A stretch of DNA of 64,000 nt from Parvularcula mediterranea (GCF_013085255.1 NZ_JABFCX010000002.1:1478501-1542500); one strand, 5' to 3'. Shown: positions 15,719 through 23,680, counted from the first letter of the stretch. Numbers and translations: made by a program. Notes: a model not told the origin generated them from the letters alone.

Positions 15719-16804
15719 GACGTTCTCAGGCTCGAGAGAAACCTTGCGGATATCGGCGAAGGTGAGTTGCAGCTCCGGTTCGGCCATTTCGGTGTACGGC
15801 GCTATCAGCGAAGCGCGCCTGCTGACGAAATCGACGTCTGAGAACTCGCCGCCGAACAGGTGCCTAATACCCGGCAATGTCGCGCCATCGGCTGCGTATG
15901 GCGTCCACGGACCATCGAAGCCCGGCGCCTGGTAAAGACGAAGCTCTTTCGAGACTTCCTCATCAGGTTGGTCTTCACTGACGCGGTTGCAGGTGGATGT
16001 CAGCATCAGGAGCGAGCCGTCGCGCGGATTGCGGTAGACTTTCGGAACCTCCGACTGCGTGTACTGAGAAACATCGGGCGGTACGATCGGATCATAGAGC
16101 TTGTCCATGACGTAGCCCTCATCGGTCAGTCTCACCCTCCCGGACGCCACCGCTGGCTCCGCAGGTCCGACCTTGCCCGCCCAATAGGCCCGCAGGGTGC
16201 CATCATCTTCAGGGACGAAGAACGGGTCACGCCAGGCGAGGATGGGGCCATCCTCTTCGCCCCCATCGGAGCCGAGCGTCGACCATGGGCCGAGATAATA
16301 GCCCGCCTTGCGGATCGCCTCATAGTCTCGCGACGGATCGGAGAGAACCACCGTATCGGCAAGGTCGGGCGTCGCCTCGGGCGAGGATGTCAGGAGGCAG
16401 ATGGATTGATGAAAGCTGCGCCCGACCCCGGGCTTCGTGACACCCGTGAACCCAAAGAGAAGCTGATCGCCGTGCAGCAGCGCCGAGCCGCTCCAGATAT
16501 TATGCTCGGTGGGTGATCCAGGTCGTTCGTCAGGACACAGATAGGCACCGCAATCCCGCCAGCTCTCACCGCCGTCCCCGGACGAGAAATGGCGCACGTG
16601 GAACGGATAGTCGTTCCGGTCGGCGGGGGTGATGGCCTGCCCGCAGCTGTTGGTCCTGGCGAGAGCCAGGCAGAAGAGGTGGAGGGTGCTCTCATCCGTG
16701 TACGTCCATGCATCCCAGAGCCACAGATCGGGATGTCGGATGCCATGGCGAAAGACCTGAGGGGAGGCCAGCGGGACAGCAACGGTGTGAGAACGAGAAT
16801 TCAT
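15695..16804 (-). CDS. GH68-like beta-fructosidase (cytoplasmic)
   Basis: A 369-residue glycoside hydrolase of the five-blade beta-propeller type. Three marks of GH68 (levansucrase/invertase) can be seen: LWLWDAW near the N terminus with Asp31 as probable nucleophile, EHNIWSGSALL, and LAWRDPFF carrying the RDP transition-state motif. A later SEVPKVYR is a good candidate for the acid/base Glu. No signal peptide is present from MNSRSHTV, so it should act inside the cell on sucrose or short fructans brought in by the adjacent permease. The frame is open up to 16960, but the start at 16804 lies 4 bp after the permease stop, as expected for an operon. Classification against GH32 or GH43 would need a profile search. 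Confidence 0.78.
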   Translation of the reverse strand: MNSRSHTVAVPLASPQVFRHGIRHPDLWLWDAWTYTDESTLHLFCLALARTNSCGQAITPADRNDYPFHVRHFSSGDGGESWRDCGAYLCPDERPGSPTEHNIWSGSALLHGDQLLFGFTGVTKPGVGRSFHQSICLLTSSPEATPDLADTVVLSDPSRDYEAIRKAGYYLGPWSTLGSDGGEEDGPILAWRDPFFVPEDDGTLRAYWAGKVGPAEPAVASGRVRLTDEGYVMDKLYDPIVPPDVSQYTQSEVPKVYRNPRDGSLLMLTSTCNRVSEDQPDEEVSKELRLYQAPGFDGPWTPYAADGATLPGIRHLFGGEFSDVDFVSRRASLIAPYTEMAEPELQLTFADIRKVSLEPENVKKPAPAA

Positions 16805-16808
16805 CCGA

Positions 16809-18053
16809 TCAGTACTCACTCTCGTTGGCTTCGCGGAGTGCCTTGCCGGCCGGGTCCCTGATGAGGTTGAAGAGCGTACCTGCGAAGAGGAGCAGCGCAA
16901 AGCCTGTCGCAAGACCGAAGCCGACCTTGAGGTCGCCGCCGCCGAACCGGTCGCTGGCAAAGGCCATGGCGAGGGGCGCGAGCGCCGCAGCGGCCGCGGT
17001 GAAGAAGAGCGTGACCCCCGCGACGGCGCCGTGGTCGACCTTGGGATAGCAGCTGATCGCCTTGGAATTGAGGGTCGGGTAAATCATCGACATGAAGAGA
17101 CCGGAGAGGGGAAGGAGGTACACGGCCCAAACCTGGCCCCCCACCATACTCCCCGCGAAGCACGCGAAGATGAGACCGGTGAAGAGAACGAGGACGATCT
17201 TCCAGTCGAGGAGGTTGAGCACGAAGACCCCCAAGAAACGCCCCGCAGCGCGCAACACGAAGAAGATCATGACGGCGTAGGCTGCGAAAAAGGCTGTCAT
17301 GCCCGAAGCCTCGAAGCCGTCGAGGAATGTCGGCAACCAGACGAAGATTGCCACCTCCGACGCCACGTAAAGCGCGATCATCATCGAAAAACCGAAGGCA
17401 TAGGGGCTGCGCATCAGGCGCAGGGTGTGGCCGAGCCCGGCCTCGCTCTTTTCCGACTGCACCGTAGGCGGAAAAGTGGCGCGGGACATCGCGACGATCA
17501 TCACGGCACAAAGTGCCGCGGCCACGATGTAAAGCCAGCGCCAGCTCGCGCCTGAATGGTCAAGATAAACGACGAGAGCCGGCCCCGCGATGGCGCCGAC
17601 GCCGAAGAAGCCTTCGACCGCGTTCATTTTCTTGGTGTGGTCGTCGGTCGAGCTAGAAATATCGCCGATGACCGCAAGCCCCGCTGTCTTGAAGATGCCG
17701 ATGGCAAAGCCGGATATGAACAGAAGTACCGTATATAACTGAAAGGATGAGCCAGCGAAGAAGAGAGCACTGGCGACCCCGTAAAGCGCGAGACCGATGA
17801 CGATGGTTCGCTTCCGGCCGATGGAATCCGACAGGAAGCCCAAGGTCACGCCGCTCAGCGCGATGGCAATCATCGTGGCCCAGTGGAACGCAGCCGCTTC
17901 GGTGTTGGTGATCCCAAGCTCACCCCGCGCGATCGAGATGATCTCGCCCACCGCGTCGGTGGTCATGCCGAACATGAAGAACATCGCGAAGACGAGTGCC
18001 GTCACCACGCCATATGTGGCAGCTGGCAATGTGTGCGCAGAGGTCTGGCTCAT
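16809..18053 (-). CDS. MFS sugar permease (FHS/fucose-type family)
   Basis: About 414 residues with 12 predicted membrane helices. The motif between helices 2 and 3 is LSDSIGRKRTIV, as in the major facilitator superfamily. The general pattern (FFMFGMTTDAVGEI in helix 1, EVAIFVWLPTFL in helix 7) resembles the fucose/galactose/glucose:H+ symporter family. The start at 18053 is preferred over upstream ones because GAGG lies 10 bp before it and the upstream codons cover the operator region. It is co-transcribed with the fructosidase and divergent from the fructokinase. Proposed role: inner-membrane import of sucrose or fructose; the exact sugar is not known. Confidence 0.85.
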   Translation of the reverse strand: MSQTSAHTLPAATYGVVTALVFAMFFMFGMTTDAVGEIISIARGELGITNTEAAAFHWATMIAIALSGVTLGFLSDSIGRKRTIVIGLALYGVASALFFAGSSFQLYTVLLFISGFAIGIFKTAGLAVIGDISSSTDDHTKKMNAVEGFFGVGAIAGPALVVYLDHSGASWRWLYIVAAALCAVMIVAMSRATFPPTVQSEKSEAGLGHTLRLMRSPYAFGFSMMIALYVASEVAIFVWLPTFLDGFEASGMTAFFAAYAVMIFFVLRAAGRFLGVFVLNLLDWKIVLVLFTGLIFACFAGSMVGGQVWAVYLLPLSGLFMSMIYPTLNSKAISCYPKVDHGAVAGVTLFFTAAAAALAPLAMAFASDRFGGGDLKVGFGLATGFALLLFAGTLFNLIRDPAGKALREANESEY

Positions 18054-18099
18054 GGTTCGCAATCCTCGCATGTTCGACATCAGAGTCCTACCTAAGCTG

Positions 18100-18133
18100 T
18101 ACACGGCGAGGCAATGCATTGGCAAGCCGTGTA
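18100..18133. promoter_or_regulatory. Palindromic operator candidate between permease and fructokinase genes
   Basis: Nested symmetry about one centre: outer arms TACACGGC / GCCGTGTA and inner palindrome CAATGCATTG. It lies in the 124-bp divergent promoter region and shares TGCATTG and GTGTATTGT with the palindrome at 12181-12206. It is a good site for the local LacI repressor to control both directions. Confidence 0.55.
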
Positions 18134-18177
18134 TTGTGTGATTAGGACAGCGGCGGAGCAGCGTTCAGGATGAGGCT

Positions 18178-19080
18178 ATGACGAAGGAGCTGATCGCCGG
18201 CATCGACGCGGGCGGCACGACGTTCAAGCTTGGTGTGAGTGACCGGGACGGACGCCTCTTGGCCAAGGCGCGCGTGCCGACCACGACACCCGAAGAGACG
18301 GTGGGTGATGCGAGCATGAAGCTTCAGGAGCTGGCGGCGGCTGCCGGAGGCCGGATCGGTCGGCTGGGCGTCGCCACCTTCGGCCCCGTGGACGTCGACG
18401 AGTCGTCCCCAAACTACGGGACAATCCTCGCCACGCCGAAGCCTGGTTGGTCAGGGACGCCCTTGCTGCGCAACCTGTCAAAGGCCCTCGGAGTTCCAGG
18501 TCGTCTCGATACGGACGTCAACGGAGCGCTCGAAGCGGAAATGCAGCTTGGTGCCGGTCGCGGTCTTTCTCGCGTCGCCTATATCACCGTGGGGACGGGG
18601 ATCGGTGTTGGTCTCAAAAGCGAAGGGCAGTTCGCGGGGCGGCCGCTCCATCCTGAACTCGGTCATATTCGCGTGGTGCGCCATCCGGAAGACCAGCACT
18701 ACGAAGGTCGTTGCGCCTTTCACAGGGACTGCCTCGAAGGCCTCAGTGCGGCACCCGCTCTATCCGATAGGTTCGGCGATCTTGAAAGTTTGGGTACAGA
18801 TCATCCAGTCTGGGAAATGGCCGGGCATTACCTTGCGCAGCTTTGCTTGACCCTGGCACTCGGGTCGCGGCTCGAGCGGATCATCTTGGGCGGCGGTGTG
18901 CTCGGTGCGCCGGCGTTGATCAGCTCGGTTCAGCGCCACTTCGCGCGGCTGGATGGGGGCTACCTTCCAGAAGCAGGCCGTCTGCAGGAATTGTTGCAGA
19001 AGGCGCAACTTGGCGATGATGCGGGCCTGCTGGGAAGCTTCCTGATCGCCCAAGGGGTCGATGCGAAGGCTCGGCCGTAG
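18178..19080 (+). CDS. ROK-family fructokinase
   Basis: A 300-residue sugar kinase that should make fructose 6-phosphate from ATP and fructose released by the fructosidase. The phosphate-binding motif DAGGTTFKLGV is at residues 10-20, and the sugar/catalytic region has DTDVNGA and ITVGTGIGVG. The ROK fructokinase signature HPELGHIRV is followed by a Cys/His cluster (GRCAFHRDCLEG) that binds zinc in this family. Glucose ROK kinases have CxCGxxGC instead, which supports fructose. It is divergent from the permease-fructosidase operon across the palindrome at 18100-18133. Confidence 0.87.
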   Translation: MTKELIAGIDAGGTTFKLGVSDRDGRLLAKARVPTTTPEETVGDASMKLQELAAAAGGRIGRLGVATFGPVDVDESSPNYGTILATPKPGWSGTPLLRNLSKALGVPGRLDTDVNGALEAEMQLGAGRGLSRVAYITVGTGIGVGLKSEGQFAGRPLHPELGHIRVVRHPEDQHYEGRCAFHRDCLEGLSAAPALSDRFGDLESLGTDHPVWEMAGHYLAQLCLTLALGSRLERIILGGGVLGAPALISSVQRHFARLDGGYLPEAGRLQELLQKAQLGDDAGLLGSFLIAQGVDAKARP

Positions 19081-19335
19081 TGTAGATTTCGTGCGTCGCG
19101 TACCAGGTGCTATATTCAAGTATCCCGCATCGCCGTTCGAACGATGATGTCGAGAATGCTACATTTCAAGCTCTTGCAAGAAATGAAATAATGGTGCGCA
19201 TTGGCTCTTAGCGACCGCACGATCATGTGTTTTGTGAATATGATTTTGGGCGTCTGCCCTAGAAGTAGATTGCTTGCTGACGATCCTGCCTATAGCGAAA
19301 AAGCGGAGCTGAAGAAGGGCCGTGCGCCGTTTCCT

Positions 19336-19370
19336 GCACTACAAAATGCAAACTTTGTGCACTACAAATT
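19336..19370. promoter_or_regulatory. Putative integrase arm-type sites, right end
   Basis: GCACTACAAAAT at 19336-19347 and GCACTACAAATT at 19359-19370, in the same orientation as the copies at the left end. The first, with its extension GCAAAC, exactly repeats the context seen at 5759-5776 apart from one base. They end 55 bp before attR. Confidence 0.58.
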
Positions 19371-19425
19371 GGGCAAAAACGAAGCTAAACCGCTGTAATA
19401 TATTAGAAATGCTTGTCGTTTTTAA

Positions 19426-19445
19426 CCCCGTCACTCGCGCCACTT
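19426..19445 (+). repeat. attR: right 20-bp direct repeat of the island
   Basis: Identical over 20 bp to the tRNA-Asp 3' end at 5640-5659. No other tRNA sequence adjoins it on the left, so this is the copy displaced by integration. Confidence 0.85.
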
Positions 19446-19463
19446 CTCTCACGGAGAGAAGTG
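19441..19463 (+). repeat. Hairpin adjoining attR (10-bp stem, 3-nt loop)
   Basis: CACTTCTCTC-ACG-GAGAGAAGTG, a perfect inverted repeat starting inside attR. It is the counterpart of the hairpin at 5655-5677 and was presumably next to the tRNA before integration. Confidence 0.6.
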
Positions 19464-19542
19464 AAAGTGACAAAGATCCCAGTCAGTCTGATAAGTTTGG
19501 TCCCTTTGGGGGATTGCCGCTTTTCGTGCTCAGCGCCGAGCG

Positions 19543-20484
19543 CTACCTGACGATCCGGAAGCCAATGTGAGATGTTCCGTAGGCGAGGTTTTGCGCCTGA
19601 CGGGCGGCTGGCCGGAACCGCGCGCAATAGGAGAACGAGCAGAGGTAGGAGCCTCCCTTGATCGTTGCGACGGCGGCTCCGGGTTGATTGGGATCGAAGC
19701 CGATCCTGCCTGCTACCCTCTTGTCGTCCGCCCTGTGGGACGGCGCGTAGGGCGTGGCTGTCCACTCCCAGACGTTCCCCATCATGTCGTGAAGGCCGAA
19801 GGCATTGGCCTCGAAGGATGCCACGGGGGCGAGGCCCTCGAAGCCGTCCTTGCCGGTATCGATGGCGGGGAAGAGCCCCTGCCAGGTGTTGGCGCGCTTG
19901 TTCAGCGCTTCCGCCTCAGCCTTGGTCCATCGCATGACGGAGCCATCGGGCGCGGCCCGGGCGGCAAACTCCCATTCCTCTTCGGTCGGCAAGCGAGCGC
20001 CCGCCCAGTCGGCGTAGGCTTCTGCGTCCTCCCGGGTGACGTGGATGACCGGGAGTTGGCCTGAGGGCCTTGAGCTGCCGGGGCCCTTAGGTGCCTGCCA
20101 GTTGGCGCCCTCTACGAACCGCCACCAGTCGAGCTCTTCCCGCGAAGGCCTGCTGGGCGGTGCGAAGACTGCAGCGCCGGGGGGCATGGCGATACCGGGG
20201 CCGCCGGGCTCATCAGCTTTCCAACCTCGCTCCGCTCGGGTCCTGTAGCCTGTTGCCTCCACAAAGGCCGTGAACTGAGCATTGGTGATTTCAGTTCGGG
20301 AGATGGAGAAAGGCTCGACGCAGGCGGGGACCTGCGGGCGCTCTTCGGGGTTGCCCTCTTCGGCGCCAATGGTGAAGCAGCCTCCTTCGAGGGCGACCCA
20401 ATCTACGTCCTCGCCGCGAGACTGACCGAGAGCCGATAGCGCGACGAGGGCAGCTGTGCATGTGTTGCGAAGTGCAGGGTTCAT
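19543..20484 (-). CDS. Formylglycine-generating enzyme family protein (sulfatase maturase)
   Basis: A 313-residue SUMF1/FGE-domain protein. Enzymes of this family oxidise the active-site Cys of sulfatases to formylglycine. Both copper-binding catalytic cysteines of true FGE are present in GGSYLCSFSYCARFRPAARQ (Cys282 and Cys287), along with the family motifs EITNAQFTAFV, LPTEEEWEFAAR and GNVWEWT. The N terminus looks like a signal peptide (residues 1-24), which would place the enzyme in the periplasm. Its ATG overlaps the stop of the sulfatase gene (ATGA), so the two are translationally coupled and the sulfatase is the obvious client. Confidence 0.88.
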   Translation of the reverse strand: MNPALRNTCTAALVALSALGQSRGEDVDWVALEGGCFTIGAEEGNPEERPQVPACVEPFSISRTEITNAQFTAFVEATGYRTRAERGWKADEPGGPGIAMPPGAAVFAPPSRPSREELDWWRFVEGANWQAPKGPGSSRPSGQLPVIHVTREDAEAYADWAGARLPTEEEWEFAARAAPDGSVMRWTKAEAEALNKRANTWQGLFPAIDTGKDGFEGLAPVASFEANAFGLHDMMGNVWEWTATPYAPSHRADDKRVAGRIGFDPNQPGAAVATIKGGSYLCSFSYCARFRPAARQAQNLAYGTSHIGFRIVR

Positions 20485-22004
20485 CCGCGTTCGTACTGTT
20501 CCTGCCAGTCCTCAATGTCCGACTTGAAGGTTGAAATCAGCTCCGGGTTCTCCTCTGACACGTCAGCCAGCTGTCCGGGGTCGTTCTCAAGGTCGTAGAG
20601 CGCGGTCTCGCCGGTTTCAGGCAGCCAGACGAAGTGCCAGCGTAGGTCCCGGCGATAATAACCGCTCCTTGCTGCTCCCATGTGATCGTCGGTGAAGTCA
20701 TCGGGCTCACCGCGGAAGTTCGTACCCGCACGATGCTGGGTCATCCTGCCGATGAAGTACTCGCGGGGCGCGGGCAGGCTGCCTGCTTCAATGGCTGGAC
20801 GCAGGGAATAGCCGGGGAGGTCTTCGGGCGCCTCAACGCCGACGTAGTCGAGGATCGTCGGCATGATATCGAGTGCGCTGGCAAGGTTCGCCGTATCGCG
20901 CATCGCCGTGATCTTGCCCTGCCAATAGAAGATGATCGGTGTACGGAACCCTGTTTCGAAGAAGGAGCCTTTGCCTCGCGGACCGCCATTGGCGAAGGTG
21001 ATGTTATCGTCCGTATACTCAACATCGGCATCCTGCTCCCAGCCATTGTCGTTGATGTAGACGATGAGTGTGTTGTCCATGACCCGCTGGTCGTGGAGTG
21101 TGTCGAGGATCTTCCCGACGCCCCAGTCGAACCATGCGATGTTAGCGTAATAGAGCTTTGCGGACTGGGAGAGGTCATCCCGCTCTGCGAAATACTTGTA
21201 GAACTCGTTCGGTGCGTTGAGCGGGGTATGCGGAAGAGCCGGACCGTACCAGACGAAAAACGGTTGGTCCGCATGCTCTTCAATGAAGGTCTCCAGCGGC
21301 TCCATTGTCTCGCGGCCGATCTTCTGGCCCTGGCCGCCCATGAAGGTGAAGAACCATCGATCGCCAAGGTCGACGGCGTCCTGTACGTCCCAGCTCTCGG
21401 TCATGCCGTGGGTGAACCCGCCATGGGCGTAGGACTGCTCCCACCATTTGCCGCTCTGATGCGAGACGTAGCCCTGGTCCTGCAGGATACGCGGGAGCGT
21501 CTTGAACTGCTCAATGGCGGAGGTGTGGAGCTTCTGCCGGTACATGGACTGCTCGCGCTGACTGTCGAGGCTGTCCGGGACACCATCCGTGGCGAGAGCA
21601 TTCTCGACAATCTCGTTCGCCCTCTGATCATATTGGACAGGGTAGAGGCCAGTGATCAGGGTCTGGAGTGTGGGTCTGCAGAAGTTTGATGTCGCATGGC
21701 CCACCTCAAAGACCGTTCCGCCATTGCCGATGATATCCATGTTCGGCGTGACGACATTCTCGTCCCCTAAGAAGCCCAGGTAGGGCCAGCCGAGATCATC
21801 CGCGATGATGAGGACGACGTTGGGCGGGCCATCAGGGCGCCGGGGCTCAACGGTGCGGTCGATCTCTCCTGCATAGGTGTCGTCGAAGACGCCGCCGAAG
21901 TCGAAGGCTTCGGTTTTGGCTTCGGACTCTGGCTGGGTCGCCTCATGTCCTTCGCATGCGGAGAGGAGGAGGGCTAGGATACTCGCTGAGATCTTGCGGT
22001 GCAT
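20481..22004 (-). CDS. Arylsulfatase-type S1 sulfatase, lipoprotein
   Basis: A 507-residue sulfatase that should remove sulfate esters from a saccharide. The lipobox LLLSAC gives Cys17 as lipid anchor. Metal site DD is at residues 69-70. The maturation motif is CRPTLQTLITG starting at Cys109; FGE clients usually have C-x-P-x-R, and here Leu113 stands in the Arg position. Further motifs are PALPHTPLN, INDNGWEQD (metal site DN) and KGSFFETGFRTP. It is third in an operon after the AraC regulator and the amylase, and overlaps the FGE gene. The substrate is unknown; the amylase next to it suggests a sulfated alpha-glucoside or glucan. Confidence 0.9.
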   Translation of the reverse strand: MHRKISASILALLLSACEGHEATQPESEAKTEAFDFGGVFDDTYAGEIDRTVEPRRPDGPPNVVLIIADDLGWPYLGFLGDENVVTPNMDIIGNGGTVFEVGHATSNFCRPTLQTLITGLYPVQYDQRANEIVENALATDGVPDSLDSQREQSMYRQKLHTSAIEQFKTLPRILQDQGYVSHQSGKWWEQSYAHGGFTHGMTESWDVQDAVDLGDRWFFTFMGGQGQKIGRETMEPLETFIEEHADQPFFVWYGPALPHTPLNAPNEFYKYFAERDDLSQSAKLYYANIAWFDWGVGKILDTLHDQRVMDNTLIVYINDNGWEQDADVEYTDDNITFANGGPRGKGSFFETGFRTPIIFYWQGKITAMRDTANLASALDIMPTILDYVGVEAPEDLPGYSLRPAIEAGSLPAPREYFIGRMTQHRAGTNFRGEPDDFTDDHMGAARSGYYRRDLRWHFVWLPETGETALYDLENDPGQLADVSEENPELISTFKSDIEDWQEQYERG

Positions 22005-22048
22005 TGAGTCATCCTGCTCTTTGGACGGAGGGAAGTGGATTGCTGGCG

Positions 22049-23680
22049 CTAGTCACTTGTGGCTTCGCCTTGCGCTGTCGGGACCGCGGCGATGGCCACG
22101 CCGTAGGCGCTGAGGACAGCAGAGCCTGCGCTTGGGCCAACGGAACCTGTGACGGGCATCCAGTCGGCGTCTTGTATTGCGAGGGGTGCTTCCACGGCCC
22201 CGAAGTTGAAGGCGACGAGGACGCTGCCTTCGAGGTGCTCGCGTCTCAGGACGACAGTGTCACCGCTGGTCTCCGCAACTGCTGTCGAGCCGTTAGCGAG
22301 GGCCGGATGGTTGGCTCTGAGGCGCGTGAGACGTCGATAGAACGCGAGGAGCGAGCCTTCGTCAGCTTCCTGAACGTCCACCCATTCGGGGCCATCGAGA
22401 GCGTGGGCGCTGGGTAGGTCGTATGCTGAGGGGTCACTGAGATACCAGTCGGCGAGGGCGTCAGGCTGCTGGCTGTCCCAACGCATGGCTTCTCTGATGG
22501 GGATATCGCGCACATCATGCTGGGAGGAGAGGAGGGCGTCGGGAAGGTCGCCTTCAAGCTTTTCGCCGCGCATTCCGAGTTCCTGGCCGTAGTAGAGGAT
22601 CGGCGTCCATCCGGTGAGTAGGTTTGATGCCGCAGCAAGGCGGAGAGCCCTTGGGTCCTCAAGGTGGGAAGCTATTCGGTCCGTGTCGTGATTTTCTACG
22701 AACACGAACTGGCCGTGGTCACTGCCAAGGACAGCGTTCGTCTCGCTCACAGCGTCAGCAAAGCCTGCCCCATCAAGATCAAGGATGGCCCCCCGGATCG
22801 GGAAGCCAAAGACCATGTCGGCTTCGCCTTGATTGACGAATGCCTCGCCATAGCCCCAGTCCGCCTGCTCTGCGATGATCTTGATGTCTGGCTTGGCTTC
22901 ACGGAGTTCGTCAAATATTGGTACCCAGAACGCATCGAATAGACCAGTCAGTACACCAGCATTATCGAGATCATCCATCATGTGGTCGATCCGGTATCCA
23001 TCGGCACCGTCTGAGAAGTGACCGTCTCCGTTGGGATCGAGCCAGAACAGGAGGTACTCGGTGAAGTAGGCGCGCGCCTTTTCGCTGAGCAGGTCGACGG
23101 TGTAGATGTTCTGCTTCTGGCTGGGCCAGACGTCGAACTCCGTCAGGTTGAAAAGCGTCCCTACCGGTCGAGTGTTCTGCTCGTCGTCGAACAGGACGTA
23201 GCCGTCAGACGGTGAGCCAGGATTGCCGGACGCCTCCTTGAACCATTCATGCTGTCCACTGACATATTGGATTTCCTGATCGAGGATGATCGTCATGCCG
23301 CGTTGGTGGATCTCCTCGACGAGTGCGACGTAGTCCTCCATCGAGCCGAACTCCGGGTCGATCCCATAGAAGTCGTTGGCGAAGTAATTGTGGTAGAACT
23401 GGGATGGATAGAGCGGCGTCAGGAGGATGCCTGTCACGCCAAGCGATTGAAGAAAATCGAGCTTTTGGCGGATTCCATCCAGATCTCCCTGTCGGTCGCC
23501 ATCGCTGTCTGCGAAGCTCCTGACGAAGATGTGGTAGTAAAGCTCTGGCTGCGGAGGTTCCTGCTGTTCCGGTGTGTTGGGAGTTTTGGACGAAAGAGGT
23601 GCCTGCGTGTCTGCAGGTTCTGTCCTCTGCGAACAGCTGGCGATCAGGATGGCGAGGAAGAGCGCGGGAATGAGCTTCAT
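22049..23680 (-). CDS. GH13 alpha-amylase family lipoprotein
   Basis: A 543-residue glycoside hydrolase of family 13. The lipobox LIASC gives Cys16 as lipid anchor, so it acts at the outer membrane or in the periplasm. The (beta/alpha)8 barrel begins at LYYHIFVRSFADSDGDRQGD. The catalytic triad is complete: Asp in DGYRIDHM, Glu in IIAEQADW and Asp in FVENHDTDR. The C-terminal beta domain has HLEGSVLVAFNFG. The start overlaps the AraC stop by one base (TAATG), and the sulfatase follows after 44 bp. It presumably cleaves alpha-1,4 linkages in an oligosaccharide; linkage and substrate cannot be read off. Confidence 0.92.
   Translation of the reverse strand: MKLIPALFLAILIASCSQRTEPADTQAPLSSKTPNTPEQQEPPQPELYYHIFVRSFADSDGDRQGDLDGIRQKLDFLQSLGVTGILLTPLYPSQFYHNYFANDFYGIDPEFGSMEDYVALVEEIHQRGMTIILDQEIQYVSGQHEWFKEASGNPGSPSDGYVLFDDEQNTRPVGTLFNLTEFDVWPSQKQNIYTVDLLSEKARAYFTEYLLFWLDPNGDGHFSDGADGYRIDHMMDDLDNAGVLTGLFDAFWVPIFDELREAKPDIKIIAEQADWGYGEAFVNQGEADMVFGFPIRGAILDLDGAGFADAVSETNAVLGSDHGQFVFVENHDTDRIASHLEDPRALRLAAASNLLTGWTPILYYGQELGMRGEKLEGDLPDALLSSQHDVRDIPIREAMRWDSQQPDALADWYLSDPSAYDLPSAHALDGPEWVDVQEADEGSLLAFYRRLTRLRANHPALANGSTAVAETSGDTVVLRREHLEGSVLVAFNFGAVEAPLAIQDADWMPVTGSVGPSAGSAVLSAYGVAIAAVPTAQGEATSD

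Larger units (their letters stand above)
5640..19445. mobile_element. tRNA-Asp genomic island (integrative element, conjugation genes decayed)
   Basis: The two boundaries are exact 20-bp direct repeats, 5640-5659 and 19426-19445. The left copy is the 3' end of the tRNA-Asp gene. A tyrosine recombinase gene starts 200 bp inside the left end, reading inward. Short repeats of GCACYACAAAWT type lie inside both ends and look like integrase arm sites. Contents in order are integrase, a small hypothetical gene, hipBA, conjugation remnants, an unidentified degenerate gene and a beta-fructoside utilisation locus. No relaxase or intact type IV secretion gene is visible, so the element is probably no longer self-transmissible. 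Confidence 0.82.
19081..19542. other. Right end of the island and chromosomal junction, no gene
   Basis: This 462-bp stretch holds the right arm-type sites, attR and its hairpin. Between 19081 and 19330 I see only AT-richer sequence without a supported gene. A 65-codon frame at 19201-19398 runs through the arm sites and is not credible as a gene. Confidence 0.5.

Noticed and set aside
19201-19398. 65-codon frame before attR
   Set aside because: It runs through the repeated integrase-site motifs, lacks an RBS and resembles no protein.
5640-19463. CRISPR array or phage-defence reading of the short repeats at the island ends
   Set aside because: The copies are few, spaced irregularly and partly overlapping, and there are no cas genes. 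Integrase arm sites explain them better.
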